A DNA stretch of 9,346 nucleotides from Oscillospiraceae bacterium (GCA_017936985.1 JAGBEM010000110.1:1-9346), one strand, 5' to 3'. Counted from the first letter of the stretch, positions 1 through 7,002 are shown. Notes: generated by a model not told the origin, from the sequence alone. Program-made: numbers and translations.

Positions 1-86
1 ATATAGAAAAAATTTTATAATGATATAAAAGGATATGTGACCAAGTCTTGCTGAATTACGACTGAATAGGTGAAGGGGGTGTTCGG

Positions 87-653
87 ATGGAAGACCAACA
101 GATCATTATGCTGTATTGGCAGCGTGATGAACGCGCTATCGACGCAACGAACAGGAAATACGGAAACTATTGCCGAAGCATTGCCTACGCGATTTTGGAA
201 AACACGGAAGATGCCCAGGAATGTGAAAATGATACATATCTGGCGGTGTAGAATGCGATACCACCCAATCGCCCTGCCATTTTTTCGGCCTTTCTGGGAA
301 AGATCACACGCCGGATCGCCATTGACCGGTTGCGCAATCGGACGGCCCAAAAGCGTGGTGGCGGACAGGCGGTTTTATCCCTGGATGAACTGATGGACTG
401 TGTACCTCACGGGCAGGATTTTCAAAGTACCCTTCAGGCACGGGAACTGGCCCGGATCCTCGACGATTTTCTTTGGAGTCTGCGGGTACAGCAACGCCGG
501 ATCTTTATTCGCCGGTATTGGTATTGCGATTCTATCGAACAACTTTGCCAGCGTTTTGATCACAATCCGAGCAAAGTAAAAATGACCTTACTGCGGGTCC
601 GAAAGAAGTTGTCCGAACATTTGAGAAAGGAAGGTGTGTTCTGTGAAGAATGA
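87..653 (+). pseudogene. Sigma-70 family (ECF-like) RNA polymerase sigma factor, interrupted by an in-frame amber codon
   Basis: Reading from the ATG at 87 (preceded by AAGGGGGTG at 73-81) gives 188 codons with one internal stop, TAG at 249-251 (codon 55). Both sides of the stop continue in the same frame as one sigma factor. The region 2-like part includes ENTEDAQECENDTYLAV before the stop, then NAIPPNRPAIFSAF and ITRRIAIDRLRNR after it. The region 4-like helix-turn-helix is at about residues 121-178 and ends in KVKMTLLRVRKKL. From memory, this Clostridia family reads DTYLAxWNAIPP here, so TGG to TAG, one base change, is the likely lesion. As read, only 54 residues would be made, without the promoter-binding regions; a restart at TTG 330 or ATG 393 would give only the C-terminal part. 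The last 11 bases overlap the membrane partner gene. An intact copy would direct polymerase to a small regulon, typically including its own operon. A sequencing error or suppression of the amber codon is possible. Confidence 0.82.
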
Positions 654-3600
654 GCTTTTGCAAGATGCCATTGGTTTGATCGATGACGCGCTGATCGCGG
701 ACGCGGATGCAGCCCGCAGCCACCGCCGTTCTGGCTGGATCAAGCTGTGCGCAGCCTGCGCGGCGTTGGCACTGATTTTGACAGGAACCTTCGCATTTCT
801 TTGGATGCGGGGTCCCGGCAGCGGCAGTCAGCTGCCGATCGCACAGAATTTGTGGCAAAAAGAGAACTTTCATGCCTATTCTTTATCTTACAGAAGCAGT
901 GCGGCAGAAGCGCTTTCCGCCTTCGGCAGCGGCTATGGTGTTTCTCTGCTGACCAACGAGCAAACTACCTTACCTGCGGATATGCTGATCACAAAGGCGG
1001 TGTCCATTACCCAGGATACGGCGGTGAAGGTAGAAGCCTTTTTGGCGCATCGGTATGCCGTATATATTTCAGATGTGGGATACCCTGTGTTCTATGACAC
1101 CCAGGAAGATTGTGAAGTGGATCTGCAGGAGCGGATCCTGGGAGATACCACGGATATTTATTTAAACCTCATGACTTCTGTAGAAAAGGTCGCGGAGGAG
1201 CGAAACCCCGGAATGATCCATTCCGATGTAAACCGCCGGCTTTTATGGGAGTACATATACTGTCTGATCCAGGACCTGGAGCTTTCGCAGGTCACCTGTC
1301 AGTCTCCGGATACATCCTTCATGGACTATAACGGAGAATATAAGTACAAGGACGAGGAAGCCCGGTCGACCGCCTTCTGGAGTATGTGCTGGGAAGCGTT
1401 TGTCTACGGCTCCGAGGCATACCAGAACGAGCCATACAGCGTCCAGATCATGGCGATCGATCCCCAAAACGGTTGGTGCATCGTAAAGATAAAGGATATT
1501 TTTGGCTCCTCCAAAGGGTATCAAATCTATAACATCGTTACGGATACTTATCAGCAAATGTCCAACGCCGGTGCCTTTCAACTGCGGGATGGGTATTTTT
1601 ACCGTTTTTCCGGAGATGGCAGCATCGCCACTCTTGCAAATCCCACGGGCGCCGGGGTTAGCCATAAGGATATGATCCGGCGCTATCAGCAGCCGACCCT
1701 GGGCCGCACGGTTAGCCATTACCAGGGCGAGGAGTTGGGTGTGTTGTTCCTGCATGAAAATGCCGCCCTTACGTTGGGTGATGTCTGCGCCTCCAGTGAG
1801 CTGTATATTTCCCCCGGCAGTAAAGTGCTGTATTACCGCCAGATGCCCCGGGAGCTCATGGATAAGACCTTTAAGGCTTCGGATGCGGTATGGTATAACC
1901 GGCTGAAGATCCTGAAAGACGATTCCGCCCAGTGGTGTTTTTCTGCGGTCACAGCGGTTGGTGAGATCTCTGAGCCAATCGTGCTGCAGGGGAATTTTGT
2001 ACGGCTGGCAGCGGATGAGACCGTTGCGATCATGGAGCGCGGCGGCGTATACTATGCCTATTCGCTGGCAGATGGCAGCGACATTACCGGCGAGGTCGCC
2101 AGAGGCGATGTGGAAATGTATGCCCACGAGCAGATGGCCGTATGGCTGGAAGACGGCAAGCTCTATCGGAAAAATATTTTCACCGGTGACGGTGCGAAGC
2201 TCATCACCGAATCTGATCGGTATGTCCTTAGCAATGACGGTGCCTTTGCCTTTACCTATTGCAGGGAAGATGCCTATGTGACCTGCTGGAATGTGGCCAG
2301 TCTGGAAAGCTGCCGGGTGGAAATGGATGAACAAATGCGCACACAGCTGTTTGAGACTGCGGGCGCGGTATTGCAAATGAGCTTCAATGCTCAGGAGAAT
2401 ACACTGCTGCTGTCCTTCTATATCGAAGAAAATACACCTGCGCCGGAAACGGATTTTTACGGTCTGCTGGCTCAGTTGGATCCCAAGGATGGTGTTAATG
2501 AATGGCCCAGTGATCCCAAGGTGATCACAGATCTGACTGTCAGCGAGGAAGTGATGGATGCCTTCCGCGCGGGTGCGGACAGGCATGACCATCCCAACGG
2601 TGTGATCTACTGGCATACCTACTACCCGGAGTTCTTTGACATTTGCGAGAACGGTGTTTCCGTTTTTGAGAAAATGGGATTGGAGGCCCCGAAGCTGGAC
2701 ATTAATGGCGCACAGTATATACTGTACGAAAAAGGAGAAGAGAAGCTGGTGCTGACGACCTACCGCTTCTGGGGACTCTACGACCATAATATATACGAAG
2801 CCGGTTTCCAGATACATTATTACCGGGGCAGCAGAAGCTATTTCTATTTGTTCTACAGCGAAAACGTACGGCAAGAAGCAACAGGGGACCCCGACGCGGT
2901 GCCTTCCATCAAGCTGCCGGTACAGATCCCACCCCGGCAGGAAGCACCCTTGTCCGTAGTGATCCCCACACCGCTCCGGCCGGCATATCCGGATCAAAGT
3001 CCTGAAGATATGGAACAGAAGTTACAAAGTCTGTATACAAAAGAGGCGCAATCGGATCTGGTGCCGGCAGTTTCGGAGGAAGTGGCGGTTGACATCATGA
3101 AAAAAACGGAAGCGCTGTTGTCGGAAAAGGACTATTCCCGGGAGGCAGATCAGGTCATCCGTAATACTGTTACCCAGATGATCTGGTACTATCCCCATAC
3201 CCAGAATCTGTTTGCCTTCCTGGATCCGCTGGATACCCAGAGCTATATTACTGAGCATTTCCTAAAGCAACTGGAGCAGCACGTGGATGCGGTCTGCTTC
3301 CCCTGTGAGCATAAGAGAAAAACAGGTACCTATGACGCGAAAGCAAAACAGGTCCATGTAGCACTGACAGATACACCGGACGAGATCGCGCTGGATCTGA
3401 TCCGCGCTGTCAGTTTGGCTGAAACAAACGCGGATCATCTTCCCTATACGGACGCAGCCTTTTTTAACCGGGCACTGCGAAACGGCTATCAGCTGTTTAG
3501 TAATCTGGCGATGAATCGCTCGCAAGCCTTCCAAACACTGGGATACATGGAGAGGATAGGCTGGTCCCGGAAGGATGCGGACAATGAAAGCTATACATTG

Positions 3601-4368
3601 CTGATTGGCAGAACGGCTACAGAAGCCGGTTACTATTTCCGTCTCTATGCGCTGACGGATACAAAAACCATGTCTTCCTTGTTTGAGCCGGGCGGCGAAG
3701 CTAAGATCCGGGCAGAACTGGTGCGGCGGTATGGGAGTGAGGGCGCAGATTTCTTTGACCGTATGATGAAGGGAGAGTACGTGCCGGTTGGTTTTGACGG
3801 CAAGGTGGAAATTGAGCAATGCGGTATTGTGGAATTGGAGCAGTTGTTTATGAAGTTGTTCCTTGGACGCATGAAGGAGGCAGATACACCGCAGAAAATG
3901 CTGGAGTACCTGCAGGTGTACCGACTGTACCGAAAGATGTTCAGCTTTGTGTATTACACGGAAGGAACGAGCAATGATATATGGGGCCAAACCGTGGCGG
4001 TCAAGCTGGAAACGGAATTCCCCGGACTGGATTACCGCAGTGCGGATCTGCAGGTCGTGGAAGCGGTGCTGGAAAGCGGACTGATCAAGGAAGATATCCC
4101 GGAAGCATATCAGAAAATGCTTGTCCACGGAATGATCAGCATCCCGAAAGCCCAATCTTTTGACGAGCAGAGGAAAGGCACTGAGCGCTTGCAGCAGGAT
4201 GCGTTTACTGTAGCTTATGTGTATTACTACATCAAGGATGACGGTGACGGTAATTATCGATGCGCACTGCATTATCTGCCGGATGGCTATTTCACATTCT
4301 GTTATGACGCACAGGCCCAGCAAGCATTCGTGTTTTCATCCCGTGTTACAGAGGCAGGCAAAAAGTGA
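643..4368 (+). CDS. Large single-pass membrane protein, probable anti-sigma/sensor partner of the upstream sigma factor
   Basis: The GTG at 643 is chosen because AGGAAGG (628-634) lies 8 nt upstream; a GTG at 634 would overlap that site. The product is 1241 residues. Residues 1-31 are a short cytoplasmic head (MKNELLQDAIGLIDDALI) of the type that follows sigma factors of this class in Clostridia. Residues 32-55 are one hydrophobic helix (LCAACAALALILTGTFAF), and the rest is predicted outside the cell. Residues of roughly 56-745 are rich in Tyr/Trp and alternating beta-like stretches (VYYAYSLADG, KLYRKNIFTGDGAKL), compatible with a propeller-like fold. Residues of about 747-795 are a Pro-rich linker (IPPRQEAPLSVVIPTPLRP), and the remainder is mainly helical. 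Part of that helical region resembles a gluzincin peptidase without its zinc ligands (918-922 and 946-950). Overlap with the sigma gene implies translational coupling. I infer that it senses an outside signal and holds the sigma factor; no anti-sigma zinc motif (HxxxCxxC) is seen, so the mechanism is open. Confidence 0.8.
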   Translation: MKNELLQDAIGLIDDALIADADAARSHRRSGWIKLCAACAALALILTGTFAFLWMRGPGSGSQLPIAQNLWQKENFHAYSLSYRSSAAEALSAFGSGYGVSLLTNEQTTLPADMLITKAVSITQDTAVKVEAFLAHRYAVYISDVGYPVFYDTQEDCEVDLQERILGDTTDIYLNLMTSVEKVAEERNPGMIHSDVNRRLLWEYIYCLIQDLELSQVTCQSPDTSFMDYNGEYKYKDEEARSTAFWSMCWEAFVYGSEAYQNEPYSVQIMAIDPQNGWCIVKIKDIFGSSKGYQIYNIVTDTYQQMSNAGAFQLRDGYFYRFSGDGSIATLANPTGAGVSHKDMIRRYQQPTLGRTVSHYQGEELGVLFLHENAALTLGDVCASSELYISPGSKVLYYRQMPRELMDKTFKASDAVWYNRLKILKDDSAQWCFSAVTAVGEISEPIVLQGNFVRLAADETVAIMERGGVYYAYSLADGSDITGEVARGDVEMYAHEQMAVWLEDGKLYRKNIFTGDGAKLITESDRYVLSNDGAFAFTYCREDAYVTCWNVASLESCRVEMDEQMRTQLFETAGAVLQMSFNAQENTLLLSFYIEENTPAPETDFYGLLAQLDPKDGVNEWPSDPKVITDLTVSEEVMDAFRAGADRHDHPNGVIYWHTYYPEFFDICENGVSVFEKMGLEAPKLDINGAQYILYEKGEEKLVLTTYRFWGLYDHNIYEAGFQIHYYRGSRSYFYLFYSENVRQEATGDPDAVPSIKLPVQIPPRQEAPLSVVIPTPLRPAYPDQSPEDMEQKLQSLYTKEAQSDLVPAVSEEVAVDIMKKTEALLSEKDYSREADQVIRNTVTQMIWYYPHTQNLFAFLDPLDTQSYITEHFLKQLEQHVDAVCFPCEHKRKTGTYDAKAKQVHVALTDTPDEIALDLIRAVSLAETNADHLPYTDAAFFNRALRNGYQLFSNLAMNRSQAFQTLGYMERIGWSRKDADNESYTLLIGRTATEAGYYFRLYALTDTKTMSSLFEPGGEAKIRAELVRRYGSEGADFFDRMMKGEYVPVGFDGKVEIEQCGIVELEQLFMKLFLGRMKEADTPQKMLEYLQVYRLYRKMFSFVYYTEGTSNDIWGQTVAVKLETEFPGLDYRSADLQVVEAVLESGLIKEDIPEAYQKMLVHGMISIPKAQSFDEQRKGTERLQQDAFTVAYVYYYIKDDGDGNYRCALHYLPDGYFTFCYDAQAQQAFVFSSRVTEAGKK

Positions 4369-4378
4369 CATATGCCGG

Positions 4379-4410
4379 AAGAAGACCCATCGCCGATGGG
4401 TCTTCTTTTT
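4379..4410 (+). terminator. Rho-independent terminator of the sigma/partner operon
   Basis: A perfect stem (GAAGACCCATC 4381-4391 with GATGGGTCTTC 4395-4405, extendable by two A-T pairs) has a 3-nt GCC loop and is followed by TTTTT (4406-4410). It begins 10 nt after the stop codon of the membrane protein gene, the usual place for an operon-ending terminator. Confidence 0.9.
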
Positions 4411-4453
4411 GTATAAAGAAAACCACGCGTTAAACGCGTGGTTTTCTTTATAC
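4411..4453. terminator. Long palindromic hairpin, probable bidirectional terminator
   Basis: Left arm 4411-4430 (GTATAAAGAAAACCACGCGT) is the exact reverse complement of 4434-4453, separated by TAA; the T and last A can pair too, giving a 21-bp arm. The core CCACGCG/CGCGTGG is flanked by an A-rich run on the left and a T-rich run on the right, so it can act as a terminator on either strand. It directly abuts the preceding terminator. Confidence 0.75.
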
Positions 4454-4456
4454 AAT

Positions 4457-4486
4457 AAAAAGTCCACCCAATGGGGTGGGCTTTTT
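4457..4486. terminator. Third hairpin in the array, terminator-like
   Basis: AAAAAGTCCACCC (4457-4469) pairs with GGGTGGGCTTTTT (4474-4486) across an AATG loop, with one G-U pair on the plus-strand RNA. The flanking A5/T5 runs make it terminator-like in both directions. It follows the 20-bp palindrome after only 3 nt. Confidence 0.7.
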
Positions 4487-4508
4487 GTTGTGATATGGTA
4501 TGAAAATA

Positions 4509-4519
4509 GGACTCGAACC
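4509..4519 (-). other. tRNA T-arm-like scrap (no complete tRNA)
   Basis: On the minus strand this reads GGTTCGAGTCC, the classic T-loop core of a tRNA, with a T-stem that pairs only partly. No matching acceptor strand, D-arm or anticodon arm is found in the bases up to 4570. It may be the 3' remnant of a tRNA gene or attachment site, or chance. Confidence 0.2.
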
Positions 4520-4582
4520 CTTCTAAATGCAACAGTCCGGGTTTTGTAAAGGACGGTTTTACCCTAGCATAAATTCAACTTT

Positions 4583-4628
4583 CGGTTGAAAGGTTCTCAA
4601 AAATGCGGTTATTGTTTTATTCGGTTGA
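4583..4628 (+). promoter_or_regulatory. Possible operator: three CGGTT(G/A) repeats before the XRE gene
   Basis: CGGTTGA occurs at 4583-4589 and 4622-4628, and CGGTTAT at 4606-4612. The first copy is also the right arm of a small inverted repeat (TTCAAC 4574-4579, GTTGAA 4585-4590). They flank or overlap the best promoter candidate, as expected for autoregulation by an XRE protein. Copy spacing is unequal (23 and 16 nt), so this is only suggestive. Confidence 0.25.
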
Positions 4629-4640
4629 CTTTGCTATCTT
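4612..4640 (+). promoter_or_regulatory. Candidate promoter for the XRE regulator
   Basis: TTGTTT (4612-4617) and TATCTT (4635-4640) are separated by 17 nt, which is a modest match to the vegetative consensus. An alternative -10 is TATAGT a few bases downstream. The start codon is about 40 nt downstream of the -10. Confidence 0.3.
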
Positions 4641-4680
4641 ATAGTTACCGCTGGCTGAATCATTCAGGAGGAAATACACA

Positions 4681-5460
4681 ATGGCAATGAAAATCGGTGA
4701 GAAGATTAAAGCATTACGCAAAGAAAAGAACATTTCCCAGGAATCGCTTGCTAAGGTTCTGGGCGTAACTTTCCAGGCGGTCAGCAAGTGGGAAACTAAT
4801 ATAACTGCCCCCGATGTGAGTCTTATTCCGTCTATTGCAAGCTTTTTTGGTGTGTCTATCGATGAACTGTTTGATTACAATGTTTTTGAAAACGAGAAGA
4901 AAATCGATAGCATCTGCCGTGAGGCTGCCCGTTATAGGTTAGATGACCCCATCCGTGCAGAGGAAATTTTGCAGGAAGGACTAAAGCAATTCCCATCCAA
5001 CGAAACAATGCTGACTGTATTGGTTTATGTTTTGTGGAATATTCCTGGTCGGGACAGCGACCTAATTGATACCTGTAAACAGCTTATTGATTGTGCAACC
5101 ATCGAGGGCGTGAGATGTGATGCGCTGCGGATCTTGGCTGAAGCCTACCACAGATTAGGAAAATATGATCAAATTAATTCTGTTTTAGCACAGATTCCTG
5201 AATTCTACTTCACCAAAAAGGAGTGTATCGCCAGACTGACAGACGGAAAGAACAGTTTGGATGCAGCTCATTTCCAAATGAATCTCAGCGGCAGCAGCCT
5301 AATTGAAATGCTTAACATTATGGCAAAACAGTTTGCTTCTCTTGGAGACGATAAGAAGTCTGCACAATGTTTACGGATTGCCAATGGTATTCTTGATGTC
5401 TTCCGCAACGAGGATGGCAAGGCATTAGAGATTTCCGGATATGAATGGCTTGATTTCTAA
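4681..5460 (+). CDS. XRE-family helix-turn-helix regulator with helical C-terminal domain
   Basis: A 259-residue protein starts at ATG 4681 behind AGGAGG (4666-4671, 9-nt spacing). Residues of about 5-65 are a canonical Cro/C1-type DNA-binding domain: IGEKIKALRKEKNISQESLA, then VTFQAVSKWETNITAPD, then ASFFGVSIDELF. The helix VTFQAVSKWE is the usual recognition-helix region. Residues 75-259 are helical with repeats resembling TPRs (ADQ-free pairs such as DPIRAEEILQEGLKQFPSN and DALRILAEAYHRLGKYDQI), a common arrangement in Clostridia regulators where the C-terminus binds a ligand, peptide or partner. No enzyme domain or membrane segment is seen. The gene stands alone: three hairpins insulate it upstream and a shared terminator ends it downstream, so its target is not evident. 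CGGTT repeats upstream hint at autoregulation. Confidence 0.88.
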   Translation: MAMKIGEKIKALRKEKNISQESLAKVLGVTFQAVSKWETNITAPDVSLIPSIASFFGVSIDELFDYNVFENEKKIDSICREAARYRLDDPIRAEEILQEGLKQFPSNETMLTVLVYVLWNIPGRDSDLIDTCKQLIDCATIEGVRCDALRILAEAYHRLGKYDQINSVLAQIPEFYFTKKECIARLTDGKNSLDAAHFQMNLSGSSLIEMLNIMAKQFASLGDDKKSAQCLRIANGILDVFRNEDGKALEISGYEWLDF

Positions 5461-5506
5461 GCGCTCACTTATTGATCGAATCGAGTCCTATATCGTCCGC
5501 AAAAAG

Positions 5507-5534
5507 AAAAGCCATCCCGGTTGGGATGGCTTTT
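5507..5534. terminator. Shared bidirectional terminator between convergent genes
   Basis: A perfect 12-bp stem (AAAAGCCATCCC 5507-5518, GGGATGGCTTTT 5523-5534) has a GGTT loop. It has T-runs at both ends and lies between the XRE gene (stop at 5460, plus strand) and the C39 peptidase gene (stop at 5555, minus strand), so it can end both transcripts. The 46 nt before it contain nothing I recognise. Confidence 0.9.
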
Positions 5535-5554
5535 CACGATATCATCGGTAGAAC

Positions 5555-6400
5555 TCATTCAGGCGTTTTGCAGACCCACAGGTTACGGATCTGCTCCATG
5601 ACTTCTGTCAGCTTCCAGGACTGCTCAGACTTGCTGGGGCTGTTGGGATCGTTGACCTTCACATATCCATCTGCGTATTCCGTTATCACAATGTAATGAC
5701 CGCTTGATGTGAAGAATCCTGCCCTCACATTACAGATGATCGGATTGCCCTGTTCCAGATTCTTGATCATGCGGTTCTCGTCCAGAGGGATCTCCTTAAC
5801 ATCCAATCCCAGTTTGTTTCCACCCTCGGCGATCAGCGTCCAAAAACTGCCGCTTCCTGGTGCGCAATATCCGTTCTCTTCAGCGAACTCGGCGATGTAC
5901 TTAGGCGTAAATTTGGCATCGTCCAGCAAATAGATACAAACCATAGATAGGCAGGTCGGTCCGCAGCCGGACAGGCCCATCACTTTACCGGTATACTCAG
6001 CATATCCCCAGCGCTGATCCCATTGCAGCAGCAACGGCACCTTGTCACTACCTATGTATTCACTTAAATCAATATCCACTTCCAAATCCTTTTTAAGCGG
6101 ATAATTCCAAACAAAATCCTTTGTCTCCGGATTCTTTTCCAGAAGTGCCAACAGTTCCTCCGGCCAATCGGACAGGCTGAGTCCATGCAGGACAGCAAAT
6201 TCCTCGATCGTGCGGGGTTCTGTCGCAACAGTGTCTTCCGTTACCGTTGTGGTTTCCGTCGCCACCGTGTTTTCTGTTGAGGCAGGATCGGCGGCGGTGC
6301 TTTGGCAACGGACAAGTATCGCCAAAGAGGTCGCCAGCACGACAATCAGTCCTGCGACGGGTAAAAGCCATTGCTTTTTAGGCTTTGTATATGTGCGCAT
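5555..6400 (-). CDS. Membrane-anchored C39-family cysteine peptidase
   Basis: The 281-residue product starts at 6400 (minus) with AGAGG 8 nt upstream. Residues 11-30 are a hydrophobic helix after a basic start (RTYTKPKKQW), so the protein is probably an N-in, C-out membrane-anchored enzyme. Cys32 follows LVR, which does not fit a lipobox. Residues 33-65 are a Thr/Glu/Ala-rich, low-complexity stalk (VATETTTVTEDTVATEP). The Peptidase_C39_2-like domain spans about 120-275: VPLLLQWDQRWG, GCGPTCLSMV with predicted nucleophile Cys146, SGHYIVI with His235, and VNDPNSP with Asp251. These give a full Cys-His-Asp set. It lacks the ABC transporter parts of bacteriocin-processing C39 exporters, so it is more likely a stand-alone peptidase or amidase at the cell surface. 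No substrate gene with a double-glycine leader is visible nearby. It is transcribed alone from its own promoter. Confidence 0.87.
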   Translation of the reverse strand: MRTYTKPKKQWLLPVAGLIVVLATSLAILVRCQSTAADPASTENTVATETTTVTEDTVATEPRTIEEFAVLHGLSLSDWPEELLALLEKNPETKDFVWNYPLKKDLEVDIDLSEYIGSDKVPLLLQWDQRWGYAEYTGKVMGLSGCGPTCLSMVCIYLLDDAKFTPKYIAEFAEENGYCAPGSGSFWTLIAEGGNKLGLDVKEIPLDENRMIKNLEQGNPIICNVRAGFFTSSGHYIVITEYADGYVKVNDPNSPSKSEQSWKLTEVMEQIRNLWVCKTPE

Positions 6401-6436
6401 AGTATATACCTCTATCTAATTTCTCTATTATATTTC

Positions 6437-6465
6437 AGTATACACAAGCGATGTTTACTTGTAAA
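6437..6465 (-). promoter_or_regulatory. Promoter of the C39 peptidase gene
   Basis: On the minus strand TTTACA (6465-6460) and TATACT (6442-6437) are separated by 17 nt, a near-consensus vegetative promoter. The predicted start site is about 30 nt before the ribosome binding site and the ATG at 6400. Confidence 0.7.
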
Positions 6466-6562
6466 GTTTTTTCTCCACATTGCCCTTTCAGAGGTGTTTT
6501 CGTTTGTATGTCATTTCCTTGGAAAACGGTTGGAAATAACGAAAAAAGTTACGAAAAAGGTA

Positions 6563-6591
6563 TTGACTTTTCCTATTGACAATGCTAAAAT
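6563..6591 (+). promoter_or_regulatory. Promoter of the rplU-prp-rpmA operon
   Basis: TTGACT (6563-6568) and TAAAAT (6586-6591) are 17 nt apart. A second TTGACA at 6575-6580 lies inside the spacer and is too close to the -10 to serve. Just upstream, ACGAAAAA occurs twice (6539-6546 and 6551-6558), A-tracts about one helical turn apart that may act as an UP element, as is common for ribosomal-protein promoters. Start site is expected near 6598. Confidence 0.78.
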
Positions 6592-6597
6592 AGTCCA

Positions 6598-6683
6598 GCC
6601 GCATTGAAAAGGCTTAAGTTGGCGATTTGTGGTCGCCCGCCTTAAGAGCGAGACTACACAATATAAAGTAGGTGAAAACAAAC
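6598..6683 (+). ncRNA. Structured 5' UTR, L21-leader type
   Basis: The untranslated leader between the predicted start site and rplU folds into one clear hairpin. The outer stem is CTTAAG 6613-6618 with CTTAAG 6641-6646, and the inner stem is GGCGA 6621-6625 with TCGCC 6633-6637 around a TTTGTGG loop. Firmicute rplU operons are known to carry a conserved leader (L21 leader family) thought to let a ribosomal protein repress its own operon. Position and form agree; a covariance-model match was not run. Confidence 0.65.
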
Positions 6684-6995
6684 ATGAAGGCAATTATCGT
6701 GACCGGTGGCAAGCAGTACACTGTTTCCGAAGGCGATGTCATCTTCGTTGAGAAGCTGAACGCTGAGGCTGAGTCCACCGTCAAGTTCGAGGAAGTCCTG
6801 GCTGTCCTGGACGGCGAGAACTCCAAGTTCGGCACTCCCGTTGTTGAGGGCGCTGCTGTCGAGGCTAAGGTCGTGAAGAACGGCAAGGGCAAGAAGATCC
6901 ACGTTCTGCGCTACAAGGCTAAGAAGGGCGAGAAGAAGAAGATCGGCCACCGCCAGCCCTACACCAAGGTGGAGATCACCAAGATCGCTCTGTAA
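6684..6995 (+). CDS. rplU: 50S ribosomal protein bL21
   Basis: The product is 103 residues, the normal length for bL21, an early-binding 23S rRNA protein of the large subunit. Recognised by the start [18 protein letters not shown], the centre [20 protein letters not shown], and the basic tail with [14 protein letters not shown]. The ATG at 6684 is preferred over an in-frame GTG at 6672, which would fall inside the ribosome binding site AGGTG (6670-6674). First gene of a three-gene operon under a structured leader. Codon choice is strongly biased (AAG, CTG, GTC), as expected for a highly expressed gene. Confidence 0.97.
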   Translation: MKAIIVTGGKQYTVSEGDVIFVEKLNAEAESTVKFEEVLAVLDGENSKFGTPVVEGAAVEAKVVKNGKGKKIHVLRYKAKKGEKKKIGHRQPYTKVEITKIAL

Positions 6996-7002
6996 TTGAA
7001 TT

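Noticed and set aside
1243..2997. Long minus-strand open frame of 584 codons opposite the membrane protein gene
   Set aside because: It lies wholly inside the 1241-residue gene in antisense. Its residue make-up is that of a shadow frame (no start signal, no recognisable domain), whereas the plus frame has a ribosome binding site, TM helix and terminator.
3262..4323. Second long minus-strand open frame of 353 codons
   Set aside because: Also antisense to the same gene, rich in His/Gln/Cys as expected for the complement of a helical coding region, and without start signals.
4217..4549. Small plus-strand ORF crossing the hairpin array
   Set aside because: It runs through the end of the membrane protein gene and three terminators, so it is not a plausible gene.
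4490..4570. Complete tRNA gene on the minus strand
   Set aside because: Only the T-loop core is present; no acceptor pairing, D-arm or anticodon arm could be built.
6093..6371. His/Arg-rich minus-strand ORF inside the C39 gene
   Set aside because: It is a shifted frame of the peptidase gene's stalk and N-terminus, with no start signal.
6672..6683. Earlier GTG start for rplU
   Set aside because: It would overlap the ribosome binding site and add four residues not present in bL21 proteins.
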